DNA of 64,000 bases from positions 1 through 64,000 of the forward strand of contig CAUGNZ010000001.1 in NCBI GenBank assembly GCA_959601045.1. Direction: 5' to 3'. The number at the start of each line of letters is the position of its first letter. The first letter of the stretch is position 1. The position numbers and the translations under genes are program-made. The notes beneath the pieces were generated by a model. It made no database searches. It had not been told where the DNA came from and saw only the letters and a program-made list of their open reading frames with translations. Source of the stretch: an uncultured Collinsella sp. GTDB lineage: Bacteria > Actinomycetota > Coriobacteriia > Coriobacteriales > Coriobacteriaceae. This document shows positions 48,787-57,440 of the stretch, piece after piece.

Positions 48787-50538
48787 ATGGAAATGATCAT
48801 CAACGTCGATGATGTCTCGTTCTCCTATGGCACGCAGACCGAGCAGGCGCTTAGCCACATCTCGCTCAGCGTGAACAAGGGAGATTTCATCGGCATCATC
48901 GGGCCCTCGGGCGCCGGCAAGTCCACGCTTGCCGCCTGCCTGTCGGGCGCCGTGCCCCACCACTACACCGGCACGTTCTTTGGGTCCGTCATGGTTGACG
49001 GTCACGACACCTGCGAAGTCTCGCTCACCGACGTGTCGCAAATCGTCGGCAGTGTGCTGCAAGACATCGACACGCAGATGGTCGCCTCCGTGGTTGAGGA
49101 TGAGATGCTCTTTGGCCTCGAGAACTTTGGCGTGCCGCACGACCAGATTGAGCAGCGCGTCACCGAAACCCTCGAGACCGTCGGCATCAGCGACCTGCGC
49201 GACCGCGAGATCGCCACCCTCTCGGGCGGACAGAAGCAAAAGGTAGCCATCGCTGCCATCCTCGCTATGCGTCCGCGCGTCTTGGTTCTCGACGAGCCCA
49301 CCGCGGCACTCGACCCCGCCAGCTCCACGTTGGTCTTCGAGACGCTACGTGAGGCAAACCGCGCACTTGGAATCACCATCGTCGTCGTTGAGCAAAAGGT
49401 CGCCCTGCTCTCGGAGTACTGCAACCGCGTGCTCGTGCTCAACCAGGGCGAAATCGCGCTGCAGGGCGAGCCACACGAGGTCTTCGCGCATACCGACGAG
49501 CTCCGTGCCATCGGCGTCGACTGCCCTCGCGTCACGCGTATCTTCAATAGCCTCCAGGCCGATGGCCTGGTAAGCGGTACCCCTTGCTTGGATGTCGATG
49601 AGGCCGAGCGCCTGATTTCGGGCATCGTCGTCCCCGCACACGCAAGCAGCGACATTCAGGCACCCGCCGGCTCACCGCACGCACCGTCGTTGCGCCCGCA
49701 CGCCAAGGACGCCGAGCCCGTGCTCACCTTCGATCATGTTGAGTTTGCCTATCCCAATGGCGGCGCCGCCGTCCACGACCTCAACCTAACCCTCTATCCC
49801 GGCGAGCTCGTGGGCATCGTCGGCCAAAACGGTGCCGGCAAGACCACGCTCACCAAGCTGCTCACAGGCCTGCTTAAGCCCGCCTCAGGCAGCGTGCGCG
49901 TTACGGGGCTGGACACCGCAGCCGTTCCCACGAGCCGCATCGCCCGCGAAGTCGCAACCCTCTTCCAAAACCCCGACCGCCAGATCTGCAAGGATACCGT
50001 ACTCGACGAGGTCGCTTTTGGCCTGGAGCTTGCCGGCATCGACCGTGCCGAGGCTCTGCGTCGCGCTCGACTCGTTATCGACCGCTTTGGCCTGCCTGCC
50101 GATGAGGCACCTTTCTCGCTTTCGCGCGGCCAGCGACAAATGGTGGCGCTTGCCTCCGTCGTAGTTGTTGAGCCCAAGATCGTCGTGCTCGACGAGCCCA
50201 CGAGCGGCCTTGATTACCGCGAGTGCATGACCGTCATGGAAACGGTGCGCACCATGGCCGAGCGCGGCTGCGCCGTGATTATGGTCTGTCACGACATGGA
50301 AGTCGTTTCCGACTTTGCCGAGCGTATCGTAGTAATGGCCGACGGTCGTATCCTCGACCGCGGCCGCACGCACGAGCTATTCTCGAACATCGATCTCATG
50401 CGGCGTGCCTACGTGGAGCCTCCCCAGGTTATTGAACTCTCGCGCCGTCTGGCATCCTCCGTCTCTCCCGTCTTTGCACAGGTGAGCGAGGTCACCGATA
50501 TCGTTCGCATTACCGAGGAGATGGTCCACCGTGGTTAA
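48787..50538 (+). CDS. ECF transporter double ATPase (fused EcfA-EcfA')
   Basis: A 583-residue protein with two complete ABC nucleotide-binding domains in one chain. Domain 1 has Walker A GPSGAGKST (39-47), signature LSGGQ (145-149) and Walker B VLDEP (167-171). A linker of about 50 residues follows (about 265-312). Domain 2 has Walker A GQNGAGKTT (346-354), a variant signature LSRGQ (445-449) and VLDEP (467-471). Most ECF systems use separate EcfA1 and EcfA2. It overlaps the ecfT gene by 8 bp. Confidence 0.93.
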   Translation: MEMIINVDDVSFSYGTQTEQALSHISLSVNKGDFIGIIGPSGAGKSTLAACLSGAVPHHYTGTFFGSVMVDGHDTCEVSLTDVSQIVGSVLQDIDTQMVASVVEDEMLFGLENFGVPHDQIEQRVTETLETVGISDLRDREIATLSGGQKQKVAIAAILAMRPRVLVLDEPTAALDPASSTLVFETLREANRALGITIVVVEQKVALLSEYCNRVLVLNQGEIALQGEPHEVFAHTDELRAIGVDCPRVTRIFNSLQADGLVSGTPCLDVDEAERLISGIVVPAHASSDIQAPAGSPHAPSLRPHAKDAEPVLTFDHVEFAYPNGGAAVHDLNLTLYPGELVGIVGQNGAGKTTLTKLLTGLLKPASGSVRVTGLDTAAVPTSRIAREVATLFQNPDRQICKDTVLDEVAFGLELAGIDRAEALRRARLVIDRFGLPADEAPFSLSRGQRQMVALASVVVVEPKIVVLDEPTSGLDYRECMTVMETVRTMAERGCAVIMVCHDMEVVSDFAERIVVMADGRILDRGRTHELFSNIDLMRRAYVEPPQVIELSRRLASSVSPVFAQVSEVTDIVRITEEMVHRG

Positions 50539-51277
50539 CGTCATCGACTATATGCCGGGCGACACACTGCTGCACCGCTTGAACCCGGTCGTCAAACTGG
50601 CCCTTGCCGCCGCCATCATCATCGGCATCTTCCTGTCCGACACCTACGTGGCGCTGTTGGGCTTTTTGGCACTCACCCTCGCACTGGGCGCCTATGCCGG
50701 TGTCGTCGACCGTCTGTTCTCGTTGCTCAAGTTGCTGATTCCGCTCGCGCTTATCATGCTGGTGCTCCAGCTAGCCTTTATGCGCGATGGCAACGTGGTG
50801 TGGGGCTTTATCACCGACACGGGCCTCATCACGGGATCGAAGGCCTGCCTGCGCCTGCTGGGCGTGGCGTTACCACTCATCCTCATGCTCATGGTGACCA
50901 AGCTCAACGACCTTGCCAACGCCTGCGTCGAGGTGCTGCACGTGCCGTATCGCTATGCCTTCACCTTTACCACGGCGCTACGCTTTGTGCCGGTGTTTGG
51001 TCAGGAGATGAACGCCATCATGGAAGCGCAGACCGCACGCGGCGTCGAGTACGACACCAAGAACCCCATCAAGAAGCTTAAGCTCATGCTGCCACTGTGC
51101 GTGCCACTGCTCATCTCGAGCGTGGGCAAGACCGATGCCACAGCCTTGGCGGCAGAACAGCGCGGCTTCTATCTGCGTACACGCGCCAGCTCGTACAAGC
51201 GCTACCCCATCAAGGGCCTGGACATCGCCGTGCTCATCGTCAGCATCGCCCTCATCGCCATCGGCTTCCTGTTCTAG
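50531..51277 (+). CDS. ecfT: ECF transporter transmembrane component EcfT
   Basis: A 248-residue membrane protein with about five to six helices and the two coupling helices carrying the EcfT signatures AQTARGVEYD (Ala-Arg-Gly) and AAEQRGFYLR (here Gln-Arg-Gly), which contact the ATPases. The start is GTG at 50531, inside the end of the ATPase gene, with GAGGAG upstream; coupling is likely. With the S component and double ATPase it completes one importer. A strong terminator follows. Confidence 0.92.
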   Translation: MVNVIDYMPGDTLLHRLNPVVKLALAAAIIIGIFLSDTYVALLGFLALTLALGAYAGVVDRLFSLLKLLIPLALIMLVLQLAFMRDGNVVWGFITDTGLITGSKACLRLLGVALPLILMLMVTKLNDLANACVEVLHVPYRYAFTFTTALRFVPVFGQEMNAIMEAQTARGVEYDTKNPIKKLKLMLPLCVPLLISSVGKTDATALAAEQRGFYLRTRASSYKRYPIKGLDIAVLIVSIALIAIGFLF

Positions 51278-51306
51278 TTCACCACCGACAGCAACCACCC
51301 AACGCA

Positions 51307-51343
51307 AAAGGCCTCGGCTCGCACCAAACGAGCCGAGGCCTTT
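51307..51343 (+). terminator. Terminator of the ECF operon
   Basis: A perfect 15-bp stem AAAGGCCTCGGCTCG (51307-51321) with its complement (51329-51343), then ACTGTTTC. It may also serve the convergent racemase gene, since the minus strand reads CTTTTGCG after it. Confidence 0.8.
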
Positions 51344-51403
51344 ACTGTTTCACCAGATAAAATCTACCAAAATTAACCTGTCCCTTTTTTGGCAGGTCGG
51401 AAG

Positions 51404-52150
51404 CTAGAGGCGGTAGGGAGCGCCGCTGCGGATGATGGATTCGCGCACCAGGACATCCATGGCATCGAGGGTGATCTCGGGCATCTCTCGATACTTCTGC
51501 AGCACCGATAGCTCGGTGCAGGCCAGAATGACACGGTCGCAGCCGCTACGGGCGAACTCCCACATCACGCGGTCGAACTTATCCATATCGGGCTCACGTC
51601 CGGCTTTCACATCATCGTAGATAAGCGACATCACATCGTTCTGACGTTTCTCGCTGGGATAGACGACCTCAACACCCGCAGCCTCGCATTCGCGGCCGTA
51701 GACGCCCGCGCCCACGGTTCCGTCGGTGCCCATGATGCCAATCTTGCGCACCGGCTCGGCCGGCATGCTCAGGTTGGGGTCGAACTCGCACTCCCCCATC
51801 ACCGCACCCGCAAGGGCATAGCGCACCGACTCACGCGGCATGTGGATAATCGGCACCTTCGTAAACGACTGGATCTGGTCGTAGAAGTAGTGTGACGTGT
51901 TGCAGGGAATGGCAATGTGCGCACAGCCCAGCGACTCGAGTGCCTGGGCACACTCTTTCATGGTCGCCAGCAGCTTGGCGTGCTCGCCGGTCTTAATGGC
52001 CAGCGTGCGGTCGGGCATGGTCGACTTGGAGAGCACCACCATGTCGATATGATCCTGATCGCAGGCAGCAGCCGTATGACGCACTACCTGGTCGTAGTAA
52101 TACGACGTGGCCTCGGCGCCCATGCCGCCGATAACTCCCAGCTTTTCCAT
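51404..52150 (-). CDS. Aspartate/glutamate racemase family protein (probable aspartate racemase)
   Basis: A 248-residue PLP-independent racemase. It has GVIGGMGAEATSYYYDQVV at the N-terminus and the two catalytic cysteines in IPCNTSHYF (about 79-87) and ILACTELSVL (about 204-213). The tandem with a D-aspartate ligase-like gene favours aspartate over glutamate as substrate, supplying D-Asp for the peptidoglycan cross-bridge. The start at 52150 follows AAGGAGG; the frame is open 28 codons further upstream without support. It is downstream of the ligase gene on the same strand. Confidence 0.87.
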   Translation of the reverse strand: MEKLGVIGGMGAEATSYYYDQVVRHTAAACDQDHIDMVVLSKSTMPDRTLAIKTGEHAKLLATMKECAQALESLGCAHIAIPCNTSHYFYDQIQSFTKVPIIHMPRESVRYALAGAVMGECEFDPNLSMPAEPVRKIGIMGTDGTVGAGVYGRECEAAGVEVVYPSEKRQNDVMSLIYDDVKAGREPDMDKFDRVMWEFARSGCDRVILACTELSVLQKYREMPEITLDAMDVLVRESIIRSGAPYRL

Positions 52151-52234
52151 CGCCGCCTCCTTGGTGACGCTTGCGCAATTGCGCGTATCATACCCGCGCC
52201 CGCCCGATGTAAACCGGACGGGCGCCGCACTCAT

Positions 52235-53491
52235 CTACTTGTAATACGTCTTGAACAGCTTAAAGTGGCGCAGCTTGGTGTGCCACATGCGCAGCCAGCG
52301 GTTAAAGACAAAGTCGCCCTTCATAAACGAAGGGTCGGCGCCCTTGCCTTCCTTGTCCAGGCGATGCACCTTAGCGCGCAGCTCGGGATCCTTGACGTAC
52401 TTGTCGACGACGCCCATGGGGACGACCATCCACAGCGCCTCGTCCTGCGCCGTCACAAACTCCGGCTCAAACGGGCGGTTGAACACATACTCGTCCACCA
52501 CATACTTGGCAACGTTAAAGCCGCTGTTAGTGACGTAGTAGTTGCTGCGACCTTGGCGCGTGTTGAAATCGAAGAACTTAAACGAGCCGTCGCGCTCGTC
52601 GTACTTAACGTCAAAGTTGGAATAGCCCACAAAGTGAAGGTCCTCGAGCAACTTGCGCACGCCGCCCATGAGCTCGTCATTGGGCTCGGTGATGATACAG
52701 GCGTGGTTGCCGACACCGTGAGGCTGATGCTCCTCGAGCAGCACGTGACCCAGGCACATCATGCGCACCTTGCCGTTGCGGTCGGAATAACTGGTGAGCA
52801 CGCGCATGTACTCGTCATTGCCGGGCACGCGATCCTGCAAGATCAGGTCGTCGGTGTAGCCGCTGGCATACGAGTCGCGAATGACCTGTTCCAGCTCGGC
52901 ACGGTCGGCAATCTCATAGGCCTTTTTCTGGCCCTCGAACTCGTGCTGCCACCACATGATGCCGTCAGAAGGCTTCAGAATCATCGGGTAGGGAAAATCG
53001 ATCTGGTCGAGCACTTCGGCAGGCGCCTCGCCTTGGGCGTTCAGCATCGCCATGGTGAAGGTAAAGGTATGCGGATAGGGCACGCCATGCTTCTCGCACA
53101 GCTCGTAGAAGATCTCCTTCTTCTGACACTGCTCAAGCATGCTATAGGGAGCGTAAGGCGCGACGATGTTATCCGCCAACTCATGGGCATCCTTGGCCTG
53201 AGCCACGAGGGCAACATAGTTATCGCCACAGCCCACAAGGACAATCGTCTTATCGGCATGCGCTTGGGCAATGCCGTTGACGGTCCTGAGCATCACGGGC
53301 ATGGTATCGATATCCACGTTGGGCGTGTAGTCGATAATCTGGCTGCGGTACGCGGGACCCGTCTGGTACTTGCCAAAGACCAGACTCTTGACCTGGTACT
53401 CCTCGTAGAAGGCGCGCGCCACCGAATAGGCGTTGATGTCGCCACCGAGCAGCACGGGAATGAACTCGCGCTCTGTAAATTGCAATGCCAT
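52235..53491 (-). CDS. ATP-grasp ligase, probable D-aspartate ligase for the peptidoglycan cross-bridge
   Basis: A 418-residue ATP-grasp enzyme: GGDINAYSVARAFYEEYQVKS pre-domain, then the central ATP-grasp with FPYPMILKPSDGIMWW (nucleotide lysine), LILQDRVPGNDEYM and the metal site FKFFDFNTRQGRSNYY. Size and neighbour match the Enterococcus faecium D-Asp ligase, which attaches D-Asp to the side-chain amine of the stem peptide and is encoded with an aspartate racemase. The C-terminal 70 residues are basic and aromatic. The start follows AGGAAG. A related amino-acid ligase cannot be excluded. Confidence 0.8.
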   Translation of the reverse strand: MALQFTEREFIPVLLGGDINAYSVARAFYEEYQVKSLVFGKYQTGPAYRSQIIDYTPNVDIDTMPVMLRTVNGIAQAHADKTIVLVGCGDNYVALVAQAKDAHELADNIVAPYAPYSMLEQCQKKEIFYELCEKHGVPYPHTFTFTMAMLNAQGEAPAEVLDQIDFPYPMILKPSDGIMWWQHEFEGQKKAYEIADRAELEQVIRDSYASGYTDDLILQDRVPGNDEYMRVLTSYSDRNGKVRMMCLGHVLLEEHQPHGVGNHACIITEPNDELMGGVRKLLEDLHFVGYSNFDVKYDERDGSFKFFDFNTRQGRSNYYVTNSGFNVAKYVVDEYVFNRPFEPEFVTAQDEALWMVVPMGVVDKYVKDPELRAKVHRLDKEGKGADPSFMKGDFVFNRWLRMWHTKLRHFKLFKTYYK

Positions 53492-53778
53492 GGAAACTTC
53501 CTATCATGAACTGCCCACACAACGGGCGGTCTTTGCGCAACTGATTTATTCTAGCGTGCCAAGCCGCCGGCGCCCAAAGCTCCACCGTATCTATGGCAAT
53601 CGACGTAATCGTCCAGCATAAAGGCCGCACTCACCGCGATGGGGCCTTGTAGCTGCAAACCCCCTGTTGAGATAGCTTTTACAGCCCAAAACACCTCTCA
53701 AATAGGGCTCCGTAACGTTAAAGTTGAACTCTATGGTTTCTCAACAATTCATCATAACTGCAGGTCAAAGCCAAAGCC
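53492..53778. other. Intergenic region between divergent ligase and secreted-protein genes
   Basis: No gene is supported. It is G+C-rich to about 53660 and then A+T-rich with AAGTTGAAC-type half-sites (about 53717-53731) like those in the adjoining operator region. Confidence 0.35.
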
Positions 53779-53843
53779 TCAAGTTCAACTTGACCCTTTG
53801 GAACCTTTAAGGTTCAAGTTGAGGTCGAAAGCAGTAGTAGAAT
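53779..53843 (+). promoter_or_regulatory. Paired 15-bp palindromes and promoter of the secreted coiled-coil protein gene
   Basis: Two perfect odd palindromes, TCAAGTTCAACTTGA (53779-53793) and GAACCTTTAAGGTTC (53801-53815), have centres 22 bp apart, two helical turns. TTCAAG (53813-53818) and TAGAAT (53838-53843) are 19 bp apart, a spacer length seen at MerR-controlled promoters. The regulator is unknown. Confidence 0.45.
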
Positions 53844-53885
53844 ACCGTTCGAACCATAACCTACGATTGATTGCAGAGGGACTGG

Positions 53886-55019
53886 ATGCAGCATTCGAAT
53901 CATCGCACCGCAGCGCTCATTGCGTCGAAGCCGGCTCGTATCATCACGAGCGCCGCGCTCGCCGTTGCGCTGACGTCCACGCCGATGCTCTCCCCCGTTG
54001 CGGCGTATGCCGCCTCGCAGGCAACGCAGGACCAGCTTTCGGCAGCCCAGCAGAAGATCGAAGCCGCCACGAGCGCCTACAACGACGCCCGCACCAAACT
54101 CGATGACCTGCAAAAGCAGATTGACTCCAATGAGGCAAGCATCGAGGAAATCGAGGCTAAGCTTCCCGAGCAGCAGGCCAAGGCAAGCTCCGCCATGCGC
54201 GATCTGTACAAGTATCAGAAGGGCACCAATCCCATCGTGAGCTTCCTGGTCAACGCGCAGAGCCTGGGTGAGTTCATCACGACCTGCAAATACACCAACC
54301 AGATCACGAGCTCGAGCGTCGACGAGATCGAACAGCTCAATAACATGCAAACCGAACTCGAGCAGAACAAGGCCGAGCTCCAGCAGGCCAAGTCTCAACT
54401 TGAGGCAGAGCAGAAAAACGCCGAGGATGCGCTGGCGCAGGCCCAGCAGCTCCGCAGCGAGGCACAGGCAAAAGCCGAGCAGGAAAATGCCGCCGAGCTT
54501 GCCAAGCTTGAGGCCGATAAGGCCGCTGCCGCCGAGAAGCTCTCGGGCGAGGGCGTAAGCGGCAGCAATTCCAGCAGCCAGGCCACCAACACCAACACCA
54601 CCATCGACACCACGGTGAACAACGCCAATACCGGTAGTTCCGATTACGATTCGTTCATTAATGAGTGGACGAGCCGCATCGATAATTATCTCGCCGGCTC
54701 CCCCATGGCAGGCCAGGGCTATAACTTTGCCGTCGCCGCTTGGAATACCGGTGTCGATCCCCGTTGGTCCCCCGCCATCGCCTGCATCGAGAGCACCAAG
54801 GGTGCTTATTGCGCCAATTCTTACAACGCCTGGGGCTGGAGTGCACGTGGCGGCGGTTGGCGCAGCTTTGGCAGCTGGAGCGAGGGCATCTCCGCTCACG
54901 TTGCCTATCTGGGCGCCAACTACGGCTCCACCCTTACCCCGGATGCGGCCAAAAAGTACTGCCCGCCCACGTGGCAGGACTGGTACAACAAAGTCGCCGC
55001 TCAGATGAACCGCATCTAA
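53886..55019 (+). CDS. Secreted coiled-coil protein with a C-terminal lysozyme/glucosaminidase-like domain
   Basis: A 377-residue exported protein. The signal peptide ends near AAYAAS (about residue 43). A long coiled coil follows (about 44-215, QDQLSAAQQKIEAATSAYNDA onward) of the type found before catalytic domains in PcsB/CwlO-like wall hydrolases. A Ser/Asn/Thr linker follows, and from about 240 a compact domain with WNTGVDPRWSPAIACIES and NSYNAWGWSARGGGW, reminiscent of lysozyme-like/glucosaminidase folds (the Glu in ACIES may be catalytic). It probably acts on peptidoglycan. The start at 53886 follows AGAGGGA. Confidence 0.78.
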   Translation: MQHSNHRTAALIASKPARIITSAALAVALTSTPMLSPVAAYAASQATQDQLSAAQQKIEAATSAYNDARTKLDDLQKQIDSNEASIEEIEAKLPEQQAKASSAMRDLYKYQKGTNPIVSFLVNAQSLGEFITTCKYTNQITSSSVDEIEQLNNMQTELEQNKAELQQAKSQLEAEQKNAEDALAQAQQLRSEAQAKAEQENAAELAKLEADKAAAAEKLSGEGVSGSNSSSQATNTNTTIDTTVNNANTGSSDYDSFINEWTSRIDNYLAGSPMAGQGYNFAVAAWNTGVDPRWSPAIACIESTKGAYCANSYNAWGWSARGGGWRSFGSWSEGISAHVAYLGANYGSTLTPDAAKKYCPPTWQDWYNKVAAQMNRI

Positions 55020-55030
55020 GTGCAACTGCA

Positions 55031-55058
55031 AAGGGCCCCAATGGGGCCCTTTTCTTTT
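55031..55058. terminator. Bidirectional terminator
   Basis: AAGGGCCCC (55031-55039)/GGGGCCCTT (55043-55051) followed by TTCTTTT on the plus strand and TTTGC on the minus strand. It lies between the convergent secreted-protein and kinase genes. Confidence 0.8.
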
Positions 55059-56448
55059 AGGTAGCGGAGGTATCGACGACGCCGGTCGCATTGGCAACCG
55101 CGACTAAGACGATCATGCATAGGAGCAGCACACCCAATGCCTTGAGCCAGAGTTTCGCGAGTTTCTTGCCGCGATAGCTGTCGAGCAGTGCGAATCGACG
55201 ACGAAGACGGCGCTTATCGAGCAGCGCGAAATGCATAAGCACCATAAGGCCATCGACAAAGAAAAAATACTCGATTATGAGAAGCCACGTCGGGTAGCCT
55301 TGGTTTGCTCCCGTGGGGTGAAAGACGGCAAAGTGACTTCCGGCAAAGAACACAAGTAGCGAGAAGCAGACAAGCGTATTCCAAATGCGCCCCAGAGACT
55401 CCGGAACGCGAGAGAGCAGACCGCATGCAGCGGAGGCGGCAGGCCTAGGAAGCCCTGCGGGGTTCTGGAGCCCTTGGAGCGTCAACACCGTCTCCGAGGC
55501 CGGAGTACGGACAGGCGCAGGTGTAGGAGGCTGCACGGGGCGGCTCAGATCGTATGCCGAGCGCGTCGCCCGTCCCAACGCTTCCGCACTCGCAAAACGC
55601 TTGGCCGGGTCGAGCGCCATCGACATGCAGACGGCATCGGCAAGTGGAGTGGGAATGCCACGCGCCTCGCATTGCTCGCGCATGTCGAGCCCTGGTTTAG
55701 GGTCGACTCCCGTCAAGCAGAAGAACAACAGGGCGCCCAGTGCGTAGACGTCGCTGCGCACACTCGTCTGCCCAAACCCATACTGCTCGGGCGGCGCATA
55801 GGGTCGCGTGCCGAACTTGACGGTGTCGGCATCGGCGCCATCGCGCCACACGCGCGCGATCCCCAAGTCGATAATCACCAGCGATGAAAACGTCAGGCCG
55901 TTATCAGACGTATAGTTGGCACCCGTCACGATGATATTCGACGGCTTGAGGTCGCGATGGATCACCGGCGCCGACGTCTCCCCCGCCATTGCAAAACCGG
56001 CGTGGAGCTCACCCACGGCATCGCATAGGGCAGGATACATTTCGTGCGCATAATCGAGGGTGGCTCCCAGACGGTCCACCAGTGCCCCGAGCGTCTCCCC
56101 TTCGATGTATTCCATAACCACGTTGAGCTCGTCGCCCACACGACGACAATCGACGATTCTGGGCAGGTGCTCAAAACGCCTACCCGCCCGCTGGGCGGCA
56201 AACAGACGCTCGTATGCCCCGCCGATTTGAGCCGAGGCATCGATGCGTTTACGGACAAAGGGGCCGAGCGAACCACCGCCGGTTCCTTCAAAGTACACGA
56301 GCTCAGTTGTTTCAACGGACGAGCGCTTAAGTACACGCTCCACGCGATAGCTGTCGTCGCGATCGAGCGACGCCAGGTGCTCGGCAAGCGCTGCGGTCAG
56401 CTCGTCATCGAAATATGTTGGGGTCTGAGTATCCATAGCCTCCATCAT
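55057..56448 (-). CDS. Membrane Ser/Thr protein kinase
   Basis: A Hanks-type kinase of about 463 residues. The catalytic loop HRDLKPSN is clear (170-177 counted from the upstream GTG at 56466), with APPEQYGFGQTSVRSDVYALG as the activation/P+1 region. The metal motif reads DLG instead of DFG, as in several bacterial kinases, and the glycine-rich loop is degenerate. The last third has three membrane helices (VCFSLLVFFAG, LLIIEYFFFVDGLMVLM, LGVLLLCMIVLVAVANATG) with no extracellular sensor domain. ATG at 56448 or 56436 could be the start; GGAGG lies between them. Confidence 0.85.
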   Translation of the reverse strand: MMEAMDTQTPTYFDDELTAALAEHLASLDRDDSYRVERVLKRSSVETTELVYFEGTGGGSLGPFVRKRIDASAQIGGAYERLFAAQRAGRRFEHLPRIVDCRRVGDELNVVMEYIEGETLGALVDRLGATLDYAHEMYPALCDAVGELHAGFAMAGETSAPVIHRDLKPSNIIVTGANYTSDNGLTFSSLVIIDLGIARVWRDGADADTVKFGTRPYAPPEQYGFGQTSVRSDVYALGALLFFCLTGVDPKPGLDMREQCEARGIPTPLADAVCMSMALDPAKRFASAEALGRATRSAYDLSRPVQPPTPAPVRTPASETVLTLQGLQNPAGLPRPAASAACGLLSRVPESLGRIWNTLVCFSLLVFFAGSHFAVFHPTGANQGYPTWLLIIEYFFFVDGLMVLMHFALLDKRRLRRRFALLDSYRGKKLAKLWLKALGVLLLCMIVLVAVANATGVVDTSAT

Positions 56449-56534
56449 AGCGCAGGGCGCAGACACCCCATGGCATCCACGCCCCGTTCGTTTGCATCGT
56501 TGTTCGGCAGCTCCGCCGGCTCAGATATCAGCCG

Positions 56535-56957
56535 CTAACTCACCGTCTCCTCGCCAAAGCGATACAGCTCCTCGTTGACCTTTTGGAGGCTGCACCCGCG
56601 ATCGATGCAAAAGATGATAATCGCATCACGGCGATCCTTGCAGTTAAGGACGCTTACCCCGGCAGCCGTCAGTGCACGGTTGGCCTCTTTGAGCGTCAGC
56701 GCCATCGCAAAGGCAATCTGCAGCACCTTATTGCGACTCGGATTGCGCGAACCAGTAAAGATCTGATAGCCAAAGGTCTCGTTGAGGTCGGCCATACGCA
56801 CCACGCGCGAACGCTCCAAGCCCTTTTCCAGCAGCAGCTGCTTCAGGTAGTCCGAAAGCGACGGGGCGGCAAAGTCGTGCTCCCTGATATAGTCATCGAT
56901 GTTCGGCGCATCGAGAAGCTCATTGAGCAACTCCTCGGTCAGCTTTTTATCGGGCAT
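56535..56957 (-). CDS. Small Xre-like helical protein paired with the kinase
   Basis: A 140-residue, all-helical cytoplasmic protein. Residues 33-100 (LSDYLKQLLLEKGLERSRVVRMADLNETFGYQIFTGSRNPSRNKVLQIAFAM) read as a helix-turn-helix of the Xre class. A second helical part has KDRRDAIIIFCIDRGCSLQKVNEELYRFGE. Its gene lies 86 bp upstream of the kinase gene on the same strand. It may be a kinase substrate or DNA-binding output of a two-gene signalling unit; that is inference. I do not recognise a named family. Confidence 0.65.
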   Translation of the reverse strand: MPDKKLTEELLNELLDAPNIDDYIREHDFAAPSLSDYLKQLLLEKGLERSRVVRMADLNETFGYQIFTGSRNPSRNKVLQIAFAMALTLKEANRALTAAGVSVLNCKDRRDAIIIFCIDRGCSLQKVNEELYRFGEETVS

Positions 56958-56989
56958 ACGACTTCACCTCCCCCAGTGCATGCAACATG

Positions 56990-57433
56990 CTAGAAACCGC
57001 TTACGTCCGAACGCTCCCAGCTAGCAACCTGGTCGGGAGACACCGTACCCAGCGCCTCGAACTTCCAGGAGCCGCCCGCCTTCAGATGATTGGTGTTTGC
57101 AAGAGCCGTTCCAACCTGGTTGCCATCGGCATCATACAGAACATACTCAATCTGAATGTAGCTCTTTTCCTTGTCCGTGTTATTGGTCAGCGTGCCCGTG
57201 ATCTTATAGGCAAACTGATTGGAGGTGTCTTCAGCCTCGTCAGCAATGGTATACGGTTCTTGCGGTTCTTTTTGCTCCTCAGCCTGCTGTGTCGTCTCGG
57301 CAGATTTTGCCGAATCGCTCGCAGACGAATCGGTTGAATTGCCACCCATGGAGCCCACGGCACCGACGATAACCAGCACCACGATGACGCCTAGGACAAT
57401 CTTGCCGATCGGCTTCTTTCCCTCTTTTGCCAT
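56990..57433 (-). CDS. Membrane-anchored FxLYD/DUF-type domain protein
   Basis: A 147-residue protein with an N-terminal membrane anchor (IGKIVLGVIVVLVIVGAVGSMGG, about 9-31), a Ser/Asp/Glu-rich linker (SSASDSAKSAETTQQAEEQKE) and an extracytoplasmic beta-sandwich (FAYKITGTLTNNTDKEKSYIQIEYVLYDADGNQVGTALANTNHLKAGGSWKFEA). The last resembles the FxLYD domain common in Gram-positive surface proteins. Function unknown. Its ribosome site AGGAAGGA is buried in a long inverted repeat. It is probably transcribed before the Xre-like and kinase genes, 33 bp away. Confidence 0.75.
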   Translation of the reverse strand: MAKEGKKPIGKIVLGVIVVLVIVGAVGSMGGNSTDSSASDSAKSAETTQQAEEQKEPQEPYTIADEAEDTSNQFAYKITGTLTNNTDKEKSYIQIEYVLYDADGNQVGTALANTNHLKAGGSWKFEALGTVSPDQVASWERSDVSGF

Positions 57434-57440
57434 TATTCAT

